DNA of 64,000 bases from Paenibacillus sp. RUD330 (lineage in GTDB: Bacteria > Bacillota > Bacilli > Paenibacillales > Paenibacillaceae), in the NCBI RefSeq assembly GCF_002243345.2, contig NZ_CP022655.2, positions 2,854,501 to 2,918,500 on the forward strand, in the 5' to 3' direction. This document shows, in pieces, positions 25,623 through 35,060 of this stretch. The position numbers and the translations under genes were made by a program. Under the pieces are notes generated by a model that searched no databases, was not told the DNA's origin, and saw nothing but the letters and a program-made list of their open reading frames with translations. The number at the start of each line of letters is the position of its first letter. Within the stretch, counting starts at the first letter, position 1.

Positions 25623-25672
25623 CTGGAAAAAGGAGCGCTTCGCCGCGATATCGGCGAAGCGCTCCTTCCTTC
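25623..25672 (-). terminator. Rho-independent terminator of the regulator/ABC array
   Basis: A 14-bp perfect stem GGAGCGCTTCGCCG/CGGCGAAGCGCTCC around a 6-nt loop (25632-25665), followed on the minus strand by TTTTT. It lies directly after the permease stop at 25674. Confidence 0.9.
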
Positions 25673-25673
25673 A

Positions 25674-28445
25674 TTAGACGTCGGCGGAACGCAAAGGTTC
25701 CGTCGGCGGGGGGATCAATGCCCCGCGCGCGGGCCCGATGTTGAACAGGAACGCCGCCGCCAGCAGCAGGCCCAGCACGCCGGACAGCAGCAGCCATGGA
25801 AACGCGATGTCTGCCGGCGTCTCCCCCGGCCTGAGATCGCTCTGCAGAATCCGGATGAAGGCATGGGCGCCCGTCGCTCCGGCAGCCGTGCCGGCGAGCA
25901 GGCCGCATCCTCCGAGCAGCGTGCCCTCCAGCAGGAACGACCGGAACAGCTTGCGCGGGGGAACGCCGGCGCAGCGCAGCATCGCGATCTCCCGCGACCT
26001 CTCTCCTATGGAGCGCTTCTGCAGCACCGCCAGCCCCAGCAGTCCGATGACAGCGGACAAAACCGTGAAGCCGATGAAGCCGTTCACGAGCTGCCTGTTC
26101 TCCGCATACTTCTCGCTGCCCGTCAAATAGGGTATGCCCGCCGACGACGCCCCGCCCGACACGAGGCGGCTGCTGATCTCGCGGTCCAGCTCCAGGTCGC
26201 GGTAATCGAACTGAAGGAGCAGCAGCCCCTGATGGGACTGGTTCGGCCAGCGATGGTGATAGGGCTTGAGCTTGGCAAACAGTCCGGGACTTACGTAAGT
26301 CGTCGAATATACATATTCAGTGCGGATGCTGGATTCCGAATTTTCAGCCGCGAAGCCGGCAATCTTCAGCTCGACGGTGAGGTCGGGCTTGTCCCGGGAA
26401 CCGACGAGGTTATTTTTGTAAAAGCCCATTCGGATGAAATCTCCCGCTGCATAAGCTGCTTCGGATCCGTAAAACGAAGAGGGCTTATCGTCTGCCGTCT
26501 TCCTGTAGCGAAGTGGCAGGACGACATAACCGTCGTCCGCCTCCACTTTGTTCCAGGCTTCTGCATCGCTGCCGAATTCCGGCGAGCGTTCGGCGAGCTT
26601 CCAGCCCCCTCCGGCGAGCAGCTCCTGCGAGACCGGCACGAACGCCTGGCTGAATCGGGAACCCGTCCCCTCCAGCTGAACACCGCTCATGACAGGCTCG
26701 ACAGCGGCGTGCCCCGTAACCGTCCGGCTCAGCTCCTCGTCCGTCCTCAGCAGCTCCAGCACGATTTCCTTTTCCTTTTCCGACTGGTAGGGAACGTAGC
26801 CTCCGTATCCGAGCATCGTCTGGACCGTATGTTCCGTATTCATGTTTTTGAGAATGAGGCTGCTCAGCCCTGCGGTGAAGGTCACCGTCATCATCGCGAT
26901 GCCGAACAGCAGCATGACGGTGAACGTCCTTCCCGGCCGGCGCCCGGCATACCGGACGGCGAGCAGCATGGACAGGCCGAGGCGTCCCGCCAGCCGGCGC
27001 CCGGCGCCGAGCAGCAGGCCGAATACCGCGTACACCGCTGATGCCGAGGCGCCGAGCCAGACGACCAGCAGCGCCAGCATGGTTGCTCCGGAAACCGCTG
27101 CCGGCTCCCACATGAACGCCTGATAGAGATGAGCCGCCAGAAAAGCGGCCGCCATGACCGGAAGCGCCGCGGCTCCGGCCGCCTTTTTCCACCCCCTGCT
27201 CTCCTTGCCGCCTTCTGTCGCCCCTCCCCTCAATGCGGCGACGATCGTCCCCGCGCCGGCTTTGCGGCTGGCGAGCAGGACGATCAGGCTTTGATACAAA
27301 AGCACGGCTGCCGCTGCGGCGGCCGCCATGGAAGGGGGAATGGAGGCTGTGATGGGAATGCCTGTGGAGCTGACCGCATGGCCGTATCCGCCTCCATAGA
27401 GCAGCTTCACCATTCCCCATCCGGCCGCCGCACCCGACAGCAGCCCGATCAGGCCGGAGAGCAGCCCGAGCAGCAGCGCCTCCGCCGCGAACAGCCCCCG
27501 CACCTGCCGCCGGTTCATTCCGATTGCCCTCAGCACGCCGTACAGCTCGCTTCTCGATTCGGCCATCATGTGGACGATCTGACGAAGCAGGAAGGCGCTG
27601 GAGAACACCGCTGTCAGGCTGATCGCCAGAACGATCGTGACCATTTCTCCGCCGGCCCTGGACAACGCCTCGTATTTGACGAGCCGAGTCTCTGTCAGCT
27701 CATTCATCTTGTTGCTGTAGTTCATTCCCAGGACGCTGTCGGCCGGATCCGTCCTCCCGACCAGCACGAGGCTGTAGCTGCCTTCTGGGCTGCCGGCAAG
27801 CGCCGCCGCATCAATCTCGTTCATCAGGACGGTTCCGTTCCGGCTGCCCCGGTCGCCTCGATACCCGGTCACTCCCGTCGCCTCGACGACGTCCCGGACG
27901 ATCAGAGGCTTGCGCTCCCCGGCGGCATCCGCCGCCCACACCGCGTCTCCGGCCTCAAGTCCGAGCCTGCCTGCGGTTTCCCGATCCAGAATGGCTTGAC
28001 CGGAAGGCAGCCCCGTCCTCCACAAAGCGGCTTGTCCTTCATCAAAGAGCTTCGCCCGCTGCGGATCCAGTCCGAGCAGCTGGACCTGCTGCAGGGATTT
28101 GACTTCCGCATCCTGCCGGGCGGAAGCGAACAGCGTCGTCGCGCCGGCGACGACCGGCAGGCTGCGATAGCGGACGCCGGGCATCGACTCCAGCTCGGTC
28201 CGGAGTGTGCCGGCCTGCTCGCCGCTGAACGGCTTGCCCTGCTTCGGCATCAACACCCAGTCGATCGGGCCGAAGTGGGCGCGCACCCATGCGTCTCCGC
28301 TGCCCTTGACGGCGATATAATGAAAGCAGGACATCGAGATGAGCATCGCCCCGATCGCCCCGGCCAGCAGGCTGAGCAGCGTCTGCCGCTTTAGCCTTCT
28401 CAGATACAGGAGGCCTATCCGCCAGCTCAATCCCTTCGCCAGCAT
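25674..28445 (-). CDS. FtsX-domain ABC transporter permease (large)
   Basis: A 923-residue permease of the MacB/LolC/FtsX type with an N-terminal membrane segment, a large extracytoplasmic domain, and two FtsX cores of about four membrane segments each (near residues 260-380 and 780-910; the second holds IGERSREIAMLRCAGVPPRKLF, the coupling region). Other hydrophobic stretches lie between them. Proteins of this form move lipids, peptides or lipoproteins, or convey mechanical force. The ATG at 28445 shares its A with the ATPase stop, showing translational coupling. Substrate unknown. Confidence 0.85.
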   Translation of the reverse strand: MLAKGLSWRIGLLYLRRLKRQTLLSLLAGAIGAMLISMSCFHYIAVKGSGDAWVRAHFGPIDWVLMPKQGKPFSGEQAGTLRTELESMPGVRYRSLPVVAGATTLFASARQDAEVKSLQQVQLLGLDPQRAKLFDEGQAALWRTGLPSGQAILDRETAGRLGLEAGDAVWAADAAGERKPLIVRDVVEATGVTGYRGDRGSRNGTVLMNEIDAAALAGSPEGSYSLVLVGRTDPADSVLGMNYSNKMNELTETRLVKYEALSRAGGEMVTIVLAISLTAVFSSAFLLRQIVHMMAESRSELYGVLRAIGMNRRQVRGLFAAEALLLGLLSGLIGLLSGAAAGWGMVKLLYGGGYGHAVSSTGIPITASIPPSMAAAAAAAVLLYQSLIVLLASRKAGAGTIVAALRGGATEGGKESRGWKKAAGAAALPVMAAAFLAAHLYQAFMWEPAAVSGATMLALLVVWLGASASAVYAVFGLLLGAGRRLAGRLGLSMLLAVRYAGRRPGRTFTVMLLFGIAMMTVTFTAGLSSLILKNMNTEHTVQTMLGYGGYVPYQSEKEKEIVLELLRTDEELSRTVTGHAAVEPVMSGVQLEGTGSRFSQAFVPVSQELLAGGGWKLAERSPEFGSDAEAWNKVEADDGYVVLPLRYRKTADDKPSSFYGSEAAYAAGDFIRMGFYKNNLVGSRDKPDLTVELKIAGFAAENSESSIRTEYVYSTTYVSPGLFAKLKPYHHRWPNQSHQGLLLLQFDYRDLELDREISSRLVSGGASSAGIPYLTGSEKYAENRQLVNGFIGFTVLSAVIGLLGLAVLQKRSIGERSREIAMLRCAGVPPRKLFRSFLLEGTLLGGCGLLAGTAAGATGAHAFIRILQSDLRPGETPADIAFPWLLLSGVLGLLLAAAFLFNIGPARGALIPPPTEPLRSADV

Positions 28446-29125
28446 CAGACCGGCCCTCCGTCATGCACGATCCGCCCGTTGAACATGCGGATCTGCCTCT
28501 TCATGCGGGCTGCGAAGCCCGCATCATGCGTCACGAGCACGATCGTCGTGCCGTAGCGGGCATTCAGCATTTCCAGCAAGCCCAATATCTGCTCCGCCGT
28601 ATCGGAATCGAGCGCGCCCGTAGGCTCGTCCGCGAACAGGATGTCCGGACGGCCGGCGACCGCCCTGGCGATCGCCACGCGCTGGTTCTGGCCCCCGGAC
28701 AGCTGCGCCGGGAACGCCGCCGCCTTGTTCTCCAGTCCGACGAGCTTCAGCGTTTCCTTTGCTGCGGCTTGCGCCTCTTTTCTCGACAGGCCTCTCGCCA
28801 TGAGCGGCAGCATGACGTTCTCGGCCGCGCTCAGGACGGGAACCAGATGATAGGATTGAAAAACGAAGCCCATCCGCATCAGCCTCGCCTCCGCCAGCTC
28901 CTTCTCGCCGAGCTTGTGGAGAGCGCTCTCTCCCAGCCAGACCTCGCCGCTCCCGGGCGGCTCCAGGCCGGCCAGCACATGCAGCAGAGTCGTCTTGCCG
29001 CAGCCCGACGGTCCGGTGACCGCCACCGTCTCCCCTTTCTCGACTTGCAGGTTGATCTCCTTGAGCGCCCGGGCGGCCTCGCTGCCTGTCCCGAACGTTT
29101 TGCTCACTTGCCTCGCCTTCAGCAT
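28445..29125 (-). CDS. ABC transporter ATP-binding protein (MacB/LolD type)
   Basis: A 226-residue ATPase with Walker A GPSGCGKTTLL, Q-loop FVFQSYHLVPVLSAAENV, signature LSGGQNQRVAIARAVAGRP, Walker B ILFADEPTGALD and the H-loop VTHD. The A-loop and Q-loop follow the LolD/FtsE/MacB subgroup that pairs with FtsX-type permeases, matching the gene directly downstream. It lies about 100 bp past the histidine kinase on the same strand. Confidence 0.93.
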   Translation of the reverse strand: MLKARQVSKTFGTGSEAARALKEINLQVEKGETVAVTGPSGCGKTTLLHVLAGLEPPGSGEVWLGESALHKLGEKELAEARLMRMGFVFQSYHLVPVLSAAENVMLPLMARGLSRKEAQAAAKETLKLVGLENKAAAFPAQLSGGQNQRVAIARAVAGRPDILFADEPTGALDSDTAEQILGLLEMLNARYGTTIVLVTHDAGFAARMKRQIRMFNGRIVHDGGPV

Positions 29126-29229
29126 TCCGGCGCCAGCCCCTTTCTCCCGCGCAGCGGGTACGCCAGTAGACTAACAGGCTTATGTGCAGCAGCCGTCGAC
29201 GCGATATGCAGACATTGTGCAGAAGGCGG

Positions 29230-30615
29230 CTATTCGCGATAGGCAGGAAGCTCGGCATAAAAAAGAGCCCCCGCTCCGAAGCGGCTGCTGACGCCGACCG
29301 AGCCTCCATGGGCTTCGGCAATGCCCTTGACGACGGCCAGCCCCAATCCGAGCCCGCGCGGCGCGGGACTTCCGTCCGCGTAGGTCCGCCTGCGGACATA
29401 GCGCTGGAACAGCTGATCCAGCTCTTCCTCCTCCATCCCCCAGCCGTCGTCCTCGACTTCGATCCTCACTCCACCGCCTGCCGCCGCGACTCGGACGGTC
29501 ATCGTCGTGCGCGCATGCCGCAGAGCGTTGTCCGCCAAATTGAGCAGGAGCTGGCGGAACCGCTTCTCGTCGCCGAATACCGTCGCCTCCCCGTCGAGCT
29601 CCGTGCGGACGCGGATTCCTTTCTCCCCGGCCTCCGCTTCCAGCAGCTCCGCGATGACCGCGGCGGCTTCGGCCGGAGCGAACCAGCGCTTGTCCAGCGC
29701 CAGCCGTCCGCTCTCGGCGAGCGACAGATCCTGCAGATCCTGGACGAGACGCGCCATCCCTCTCGCCTGCTCCGACAGCAGCGCGAGCTGGGACGCATCC
29801 AGCCCGCGCTCCTCGTACAGGGCGTTGTCCAGCGACGTCAGCAGGACGGCGAGCGGCGTCCGCAGCTCATGGGCGACTTCGCCCACCATCGATTTGCGCA
29901 CCGTATGCAGATGCTGGATATAATCGGCCGCTTCGGACAGATGCCCGGACAGCTCCGCTTCGGCGGGATTCTCGGCGGCAGGCGCGCGATGCAGGCGGAC
30001 TTCATGGCCTGCCGCAGCGGCGGGCGCACGATGCAGGCGCGCTCCATTCCCGACAGCAGCTGCAGGCCCGCTAACGCTCGGCCGAAGGAGACTTGCCCGG
30101 GCGGCCCACAGCCTCAGCCGTTGCTGGCCGCGAGCGGCCTCCAGCCTCATCAGCCCCCAGGCGCAGGCGAACGCGGCCATGCCGGCGGCGGCGGCCCATC
30201 CCAGCGCATGCCCGCCAGCAGAGGAGGCGACGGAGGCTTCGACCGTTCCCGCCATGCGTCCGTGAAGCATGAAAGGCTTCACCGACGTCAGACGGCTGCC
30301 GCGCGGACTTCCATCCTCTCCGGCGACTGCGATCGTCTCGCCAGCGGCGGTCCGGACCTCCAGGCGATAGTCGCCGCCGGCCGGATAAGCAGCCGCATCC
30401 CGCCGGAGAGCCTCTTCGATGCCGGCCGCCGAACCGTGCATGCCCGCATAGGCAGCCGCATAGCCGCTCCAATACAGTGCGAGCCGCTTCGCCTCGTCAG
30501 GCTCCTTGGACCCTTGCGGCGCCGCCAGCAGCACCGCGGCAGCCGCCATCGCCGCAGCGGCCGAGCCGCAGGCTATCCGCAGCCAGGCAGCCCGGAATCG
30601 GGAGCGCGCCTTCAT
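29230..30615 (-). CDS. Sensor histidine kinase
   Basis: A 461-residue two-component sensor. Two membrane segments near residues 10-30 and 145-165 flank a sensor domain of about 110 residues. The cytoplasmic part has the HisKA motif VGEVAHELRTPLAVLL with the phosphoacceptor His, an N-box LLLNLADNALRHA, G1 VEDDGWGME and G2 GLGLGLAVVKGIAEAHGG. The linker before HisKA contains an LHRAPAA repeat. Its ATG at 30615 overlaps the response-regulator stop by 4 nt. It probably senses a substrate or effect of the ABC transporter encoded downstream. Confidence 0.92.
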   Translation of the reverse strand: MKARSRFRAAWLRIACGSAAAAMAAAAVLLAAPQGSKEPDEAKRLALYWSGYAAAYAGMHGSAAGIEEALRRDAAAYPAGGDYRLEVRTAAGETIAVAGEDGSPRGSRLTSVKPFMLHGRMAGTVEASVASSAGGHALGWAAAAGMAAFACAWGLMRLEAARGQQRLRLWAARASLLRPSVSGPAAAVGNGARLHRAPAAAAGHEVRLHRAPAAENPAEAELSGHLSEAADYIQHLHTVRKSMVGEVAHELRTPLAVLLTSLDNALYEERGLDASQLALLSEQARGMARLVQDLQDLSLAESGRLALDKRWFAPAEAAAVIAELLEAEAGEKGIRVRTELDGEATVFGDEKRFRQLLLNLADNALRHARTTMTVRVAAAGGGVRIEVEDDGWGMEEEELDQLFQRYVRRRTYADGSPAPRGLGLGLAVVKGIAEAHGGSVGVSSRFGAGALFYAELPAYRE

Positions 30616-31328
30616 TCGCGCCTCTCTTCCTGGAGGAAGCGATAACCGACGCCATATACCGTCCCGATATAACGAGGCTCGGCCGAATCGTCGCCCAGCT
30701 TGCGCCGCAGATTCCGGATATGGCTGTCTATCGTCCGCTCGTACCCTGCATACGCTTCGCCGAGAGCCTCCTCCAGCAGATGTGTCCTAGTGAATACCCT
30801 TCCCGGATGGGAGGCCAGCTTAAGCAGCAGCGCGAACTCGGTTCGGGTCAGCTCCACCGGAGCTCCTCCGATGCTGGCCTCGAACCGTTCCGAAGAGATG
30901 GAGAGGTCGCCGCGGACGAGCCCTTCCGCCCCTGCCGGCGGCGGGCCTTCGCCTTCCTTCGTCCTGCCGGCACGGCGGAGCACGGCCTTGATCCGGGCAT
31001 GCAGCTCCCTCAGGCTGAACGGCTTCTGGATATAATCGTCCGCGCCGATCTCAAGCGCCAGGATGCGGTCGAACTCGTCGCTTCGCGCCGTCACCATCAG
31101 GATCGGCAGCTGCCACAGCCTTTCATTGCGGCGGCATAAGTCGAGGCCCGTGCCTTCGCCCTTCAGCAGCCAGTCCACTAGCAGCAGCTGCGGCTTCTCC
31201 TTCTCGATCAGGACGATCGCCGCATCGGCCGAATCAGCCGTCAACACCTCGCAGCCTTCTCGGCGCAAATACGCCGCCCCTTGCTCCGCCAGCTCCCGCT
31301 CGTCCTCGACCCAAACAATCCTTGTCAT
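30612..31328 (-). CDS. OmpR/PhoB-family response regulator
   Basis: A 238-residue regulator: receiver domain with the acidic pair VEDE, phosphoacceptor Asp in LLLVDWLLKG, conserved Thr in MVTAR and Lys in DYIQKPFS; then a winged helix with LTRTEFALLLKLASHPGRVFTR, the TVDxHIxxLRRKL-type region (RTIDSHIRNLRRKLG) and a terminal VYGVGYRF. The ATG at 31328 has GGAGG 7 nt upstream, overlapping the stop of the MocR gene by close apposition (1 bp gap). Partner of the kinase at 29230. Confidence 0.95.
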   Translation of the reverse strand: MTRIVWVEDERELAEQGAAYLRREGCEVLTADSADAAIVLIEKEKPQLLLVDWLLKGEGTGLDLCRRNERLWQLPILMVTARSDEFDRILALEIGADDYIQKPFSLRELHARIKAVLRRAGRTKEGEGPPPAGAEGLVRGDLSISSERFEASIGGAPVELTRTEFALLLKLASHPGRVFTRTHLLEEALGEAYAGYERTIDSHIRNLRRKLGDDSAEPRYIGTVYGVGYRFLQEERRE

Positions 31329-31329
31329 C

Positions 31330-32811
31330 TCAGATCCTCCCCCCTGCCCGATTATTCCCATGGCCTTCCTTGCCGGACAGCCGCTCCAGCGCAGCGGCTG
31401 TCCGCCGGATTCCCTCGGCAATCATGTCCTCTTCGGCCGCCGCGACGCTGATGCGCATCCAGCCGGGACGCTCCCCGTACAGCTCCCCGGGACTGACGGC
31501 GACGCCTTGCTCCAGGCATCCCTGCAGCACTTCCATTCCGGAGCGCGCCAGGCCATGCTTCAGCCAGATATAAAAGCCTCCTTCCGGAATCGGCGCGTGG
31601 CTGGCCGCATGCGGAGCAAGGCATGCCGCTGCGGCTTCCGCGGCCGCCTCTCTTCTGCGTTCGAGCGCGGCGCGCACGGCTTCCAGCCCGGCATCGAACC
31701 GGCCGCTGCCCAGCAGCGCCGCTCCCAGACGTTCTCCCGGACGGCTCGTCGTCAAGCCCGAGGCATGGCGCGCGGCCTTCAGCGGCGCCATCATCGCCCT
31801 TGGCGCCGCGATCCAGCCTGTCCGCATGCCGGGAGTGGCGATCTTGGAGAACGTCCCGCAGGAGATGACCCGTTCCCTGCCTCCTGGCAGCGAGCGCAGC
31901 GAAGGAATAGCCGTCCAGCCCGGCCTGCCGAGCAAGGAGTAGGGATCGTCCTCGATGATCGGCAGCCTGAGCTCGCTGCAGATGGCGAGGAGCTGCAGCC
32001 GTCTCGCCAGCGACAGCGTTGATCCGGTCGGATTCTGGAACGTCGGATTCGTGACGACAAGCCGGATCCGGTGGCGGCGGTGCAGCTCCGGGAGCGCTTC
32101 CGGCGTGAGGCCGTCCTTGTCGACCGGCAGCCGGACCATCGAGATGCCGGCTTCCGCGAATACGCCCATCGCGTACAAATAAGACGGGCCTTCGACCGCT
32201 ACGGCGTCCCCCGGCTCCAGCATCGCCCTCGCGACGAGGCCGAGCGAATGCTTGACGCCGCCTGTCAGGAGCAGCTCATCCGGCTTCGCCGCCAGCGAAG
32301 GGCCGAGCGACGGATGGTAGGCGAGCGCTTCTCTCAAGCCGCGATCGCCCAGCGGATCGTCCCTGTAGCTGAACGGCCGGCTCCAATCAAGCTCTCCCGA
32401 CAGCCGCTCCAGCAGCTCCAGAGGCATCAGGCTGCGATGCAGCTCTCCTTGGGTGAGGTCGATCACGCCTTCTCCCGGCGCCTCGTTGACGGCCTCCTGC
32501 AGCCGGCAGGAAGGATTGTATCTCCGGCGCAAATAGCGGATCCAATCCGGCTGCCGCTCCCCCTGCTCCCACATCGAGTCGCTGACGCTCGTCCCGCTGC
32601 CCGGGCGCGACTGGACGAGGCCGAGCGCCCTCAGCTCGCCGTAGGCCGCCTGGACCGTGCTGCGATTGACCGCCAGCCTGAGGGCAAGATCCCGTTCGGC
32701 CGGAAGCTTCGAGCCCGGAGGCAGCAGCCCGCTGCGAATCTGCTCCTCATAGTGCCGGCATATCTGGATATAGACGGAGTCTGAGCCGGTTGGATCCGGT
32801 TTCCAGAACAT
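31330..32811 (-). CDS. MocR-type GntR/aminotransferase-like regulator
   Basis: A 493-residue MocR/PdxR-family protein. A GntR winged helix (LPPGSKLPAERDLALRLAV, then NRSTVQAAYGELRALGLVQSRPGSGT in sequence) covers about residues 10-80, then a fold-type I aminotransferase domain with the PLP region GTFSKIATPGMRTGW, whose Lys would hold the cofactor. Such proteins are usually regulators that bind PLP and an amino compound. The ATG at 32811 follows AAAGGGGGG at 6 nt. It is divergent from an MFS gene, its most likely target, and stands at the head of the kinase/ABC array. Confidence 0.9.
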   Translation of the reverse strand: MFWKPDPTGSDSVYIQICRHYEEQIRSGLLPPGSKLPAERDLALRLAVNRSTVQAAYGELRALGLVQSRPGSGTSVSDSMWEQGERQPDWIRYLRRRYNPSCRLQEAVNEAPGEGVIDLTQGELHRSLMPLELLERLSGELDWSRPFSYRDDPLGDRGLREALAYHPSLGPSLAAKPDELLLTGGVKHSLGLVARAMLEPGDAVAVEGPSYLYAMGVFAEAGISMVRLPVDKDGLTPEALPELHRRHRIRLVVTNPTFQNPTGSTLSLARRLQLLAICSELRLPIIEDDPYSLLGRPGWTAIPSLRSLPGGRERVISCGTFSKIATPGMRTGWIAAPRAMMAPLKAARHASGLTTSRPGERLGAALLGSGRFDAGLEAVRAALERRREAAAEAAAACLAPHAASHAPIPEGGFYIWLKHGLARSGMEVLQGCLEQGVAVSPGELYGERPGWMRISVAAAEEDMIAEGIRRTAAALERLSGKEGHGNNRAGGRI

Positions 32812-32850
32812 GGGCGTCCCCCCTTTCGGTTTCATTATAGCGCCTCCATG

Positions 32851-32889
32851 AATTGGATGGGCAAAATTTCCTCCAATTGGCTGGTGCGC
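32851..32889. promoter_or_regulatory. Direct repeats in the MocR-MFS intergenic region
   Basis: AATTGGATGGGC (32851) and AATTGGCTGGTGC (32875), starting 24 bp apart, lie between the divergent starts. A GGCTGG-CCAGCC dyad overlaps the second copy (32879-32895). MocR proteins typically bind paired direct repeats in this position. Confidence 0.45.
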
Positions 32890-32938
32890 CCAGCCAGCCG
32901 AACCGCTATGATGGCAACAAAACAGAGGGGGGACCGTC

Positions 32939-34294
32939 ATGCTGTTCAAGGAACCGAAATTCGCCTGGCTGCTTCTGGCCGTCTTGTGGTGCTTTACCTT
33001 CGCAGGCTCGCTGGGCCGCATCGTCATCGCCTTTTTCCAGCCGGAAATTACCGCCGATCTCGGCGTCGAACGGGACTTTCTCGGCTTTACGTGGTCGACC
33101 GCCATCGTGCTGACCGCCGTATGCGCGCCGCTCGGGGGCCTTCTCGCCGACCGCAAAGGCTACGCAGCGGCGATGGGAACCTCCGCCGCGATGAACGTCC
33201 TCGGCGCCGCCTCGGTGCTGTTCATTCCCGGCACGCTCGGATATTGGCTCGGGAACGGCTTGCTTGCCGGATTGAGCGGGCTCGGAGCCACCTCGGCCTA
33301 CATGCTCGTGCAGGACTGGTTCCGCCATCATCGAGCGAAGGCGCTCGCTCTGCTCGGCAGCGCCGGATCGCTCGGCCTGGCCGTGCTGACGCCGCTGCTG
33401 ACGCAAGGCCACAAGTACGAGTGGAGACAGCTCTATGGTGTGCTGCTCTTCGTCCACCTGCTGTTCCTGCCTTTGGCGGCGCTCGTCTTCCGGAGCCGGG
33501 CGGCAAGCCGGCATGGCGATATGGAACAGGCTCCTCCCCCCGAGAACAATGGGCTCTCCGCAGCTCCTGCAACAACCCTTCCACGTGAGGACGGCCAAAA
33601 GCCGCCTGCCGCAGCTCCGTCCGGAAGCTCCGGCGCCGCTCCCGCGGTCTCTCCCCGGAGCTGGCTGGAGAAGTCCGCCGCGCTGCTGGACATGGCCCGA
33701 AACCGCGTGTTTCTCGCCGTCTCCTTCTCTCTCCTTGCCTGCGGCTTCAGCATGGGCACCGTGGAAATGAACCTGGCAGCCATCCATCAGCACTCGCATG
33801 TGCCGGCAGCGGCAATCGCCGCCTCCCTCAGCCTGCTCGGCGTCCTCGAAGTTTGCGGCGGGCTCCTGTTCTCCTATTTCCTGGACCGCTCCTCCCGATC
33901 TTCAGCGCTGGCTTTGCTGTTTGGAGTCCGCGTCCTCGCCTTCTCCCTGCTGCTTCCCCATCTGCAGCTGTCGCCTGTATTTTTCTCGCTGCTCTTCGGC
34001 GCAAGCTATGTTGGCGCCGTATCGGGCGGCATTCTGCTCGCGGAGGAGAGCGCCGGCGGACCGGGCGGGCTGCGCACCGGCTTTCTGCTGCTCGTCCATC
34101 AGCTCGGAGGAGCGGCTGCCGCGCTCGGAGGAGGCATCCTTTACCGGCTTCAGCATTCGTACCAGACCGTCATAACCGTCAATCTGATATTGAGCGCGCT
34201 GTCTTTCCTCTTCTTTCTCCTGCTCTCCCGGCATCTTGCCGCAAGACGCCGCCCATCGAGCGGCAGCTCATCGAAGCTGGAGGCCTCGGGCTGA
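32939..34294 (+). CDS. MFS transporter
   Basis: A 451-residue major facilitator protein with 12 predicted segments. Loop 2-3 holds GGLLADRKGYAAAMG, and the fourth/fifth segments read SGLGATSAYMLVQDWFRHHRAKALALLGSAGSLGLA, close to the monocarboxylate/oxalate-formate-like MFS groups. The central loop is unusually long and rich in Ala, Ser and Pro (about residues 190-245). AGAGGGGGGA precedes the ATG. Divergence from MocR suggests import or export of an amine, amino acid or vitamin B6-related compound; this is inference. Confidence 0.88.
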   Translation: MLFKEPKFAWLLLAVLWCFTFAGSLGRIVIAFFQPEITADLGVERDFLGFTWSTAIVLTAVCAPLGGLLADRKGYAAAMGTSAAMNVLGAASVLFIPGTLGYWLGNGLLAGLSGLGATSAYMLVQDWFRHHRAKALALLGSAGSLGLAVLTPLLTQGHKYEWRQLYGVLLFVHLLFLPLAALVFRSRAASRHGDMEQAPPPENNGLSAAPATTLPREDGQKPPAAAPSGSSGAAPAVSPRSWLEKSAALLDMARNRVFLAVSFSLLACGFSMGTVEMNLAAIHQHSHVPAAAIAASLSLLGVLEVCGGLLFSYFLDRSSRSSALALLFGVRVLAFSLLLPHLQLSPVFFSLLFGASYVGAVSGGILLAEESAGGPGGLRTGFLLLVHQLGGAAAALGGGILYRLQHSYQTVITVNLILSALSFLFFLLLSRHLAARRRPSSGSSSKLEASG

Positions 34295-34491
34295 CGCCGC
34301 AGCCGGGCGAGCCGCGGCCCGCTTCGCATGCGGTTTCATGGACAGCAGCCTGCGGAAATGGTGCGGACGAGATGTTTACGATCCGGGAACGAATACCCGC
34401 GGCATGCGGAGCCGCGATAGCGAGGAAAGGACCATCCCGATCCGCCATAGCCAAGGATGGATTGCCTGTCCCGCGCCTCCAGCGGGAATGC

Positions 34492-34524
34492 AAAAAGGGC
34501 CGTCCCACGATGGGGACAGCCCTT
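34492..34524 (-). terminator. Rho-independent terminator
   Basis: On the minus strand AAGGGCTGTCCCC pairs with GGGACGGCCCTT with one mismatch, followed by five T residues, just past the stop at 34539. The 200 bp between this and the MFS stop at 34294 shows nothing else I can support. Confidence 0.85.
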
Positions 34525-34538
34525 GGCCGGCTTCCGGA

Positions 34539-34925
34539 TCAAGCGACGTCGAACGTGCTGCGCTTGATGATATGGAGATCGTCTCCGGAATAGATATGGA
34601 TGTAGATGACGTATTTGCCCGGCTTATCGAACGTATGCGTGACCTCGTACTGTCCCTGGGCCTTCTTCTTGGATGTGATCAGAATAGGGAGCTCCTGCTC
34701 CGTTTCTTCCCGGATGTCGAAGTCGATCTTCAGGTTCTCTTCCGTAACCAGTCCCTCGATCGCCGCCGTCAGCTGCAGCGGCGTTCCGGCCACGGCTGCC
34801 GGGTCGCTCGTAATCGCGACCTTGACCGCCGATTCGTCCTGATATGGAGCGTTGCCGGAAGATCCGCAGCCCGCCGCGACCAGAAGCATGAGAACCGCGA
34901 GCGCCGCGAATGTCCATTTCTTCAT
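34539..34925 (-). CDS. YtkA-like domain lipoprotein
   Basis: A 128-residue lipoprotein. The signal MKKWTFAALAVLMLLVAAGC ends in a lipobox Cys, and the mature part has the immunoglobulin-like YtkA pattern: VKVAITSDPAAVAGTPLQLTA, then YEVTHTFDKPGKYVIYIHIYSGDD with the terminal strand. YtkA/FixH-like domains are extracytoplasmic and of uncertain function, sometimes near copper or cytochrome oxidase assembly genes, which are not found here. The ATG at 34925 has AAAGGGGA upstream. Confidence 0.85.
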   Translation of the reverse strand: MKKWTFAALAVLMLLVAAGCGSSGNAPYQDESAVKVAITSDPAAVAGTPLQLTAAIEGLVTEENLKIDFDIREETEQELPILITSKKKAQGQYEVTHTFDKPGKYVIYIHIYSGDDLHIIKRSTFDVA

Positions 34926-35013
34926 GACCTGTATTCCCCTTTCCCTGTTGCGCTTGTCCTTCTTATTATACCTGGGCAGAAGCGCTGCTGCTCCTTGCAA
35001 CCATGAACTTTTC

Positions 35014-35043
35014 TTGTCGAGTGCTGTCGCCTTGTGATATAAT
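35014..35043 (+). promoter_or_regulatory. Promoter of the FMN riboswitch transcript
   Basis: TTGTCG (35014-35019), an 18-bp spacer and a consensus TATAAT (35038-35043). Transcription would start near 35050, about 10 nt before the aptamer. Confidence 0.7.
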
Positions 35044-35060
35044 TCACGCAACTGAATATG

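Noticed and set aside
34295-34491. Possible continuation of the MFS gene or a small gene
   Set aside because: The stop at 34294 is clear, the remaining frames lack a start site with ribosome binding site, and the stretch ends in a terminator for the opposite strand.
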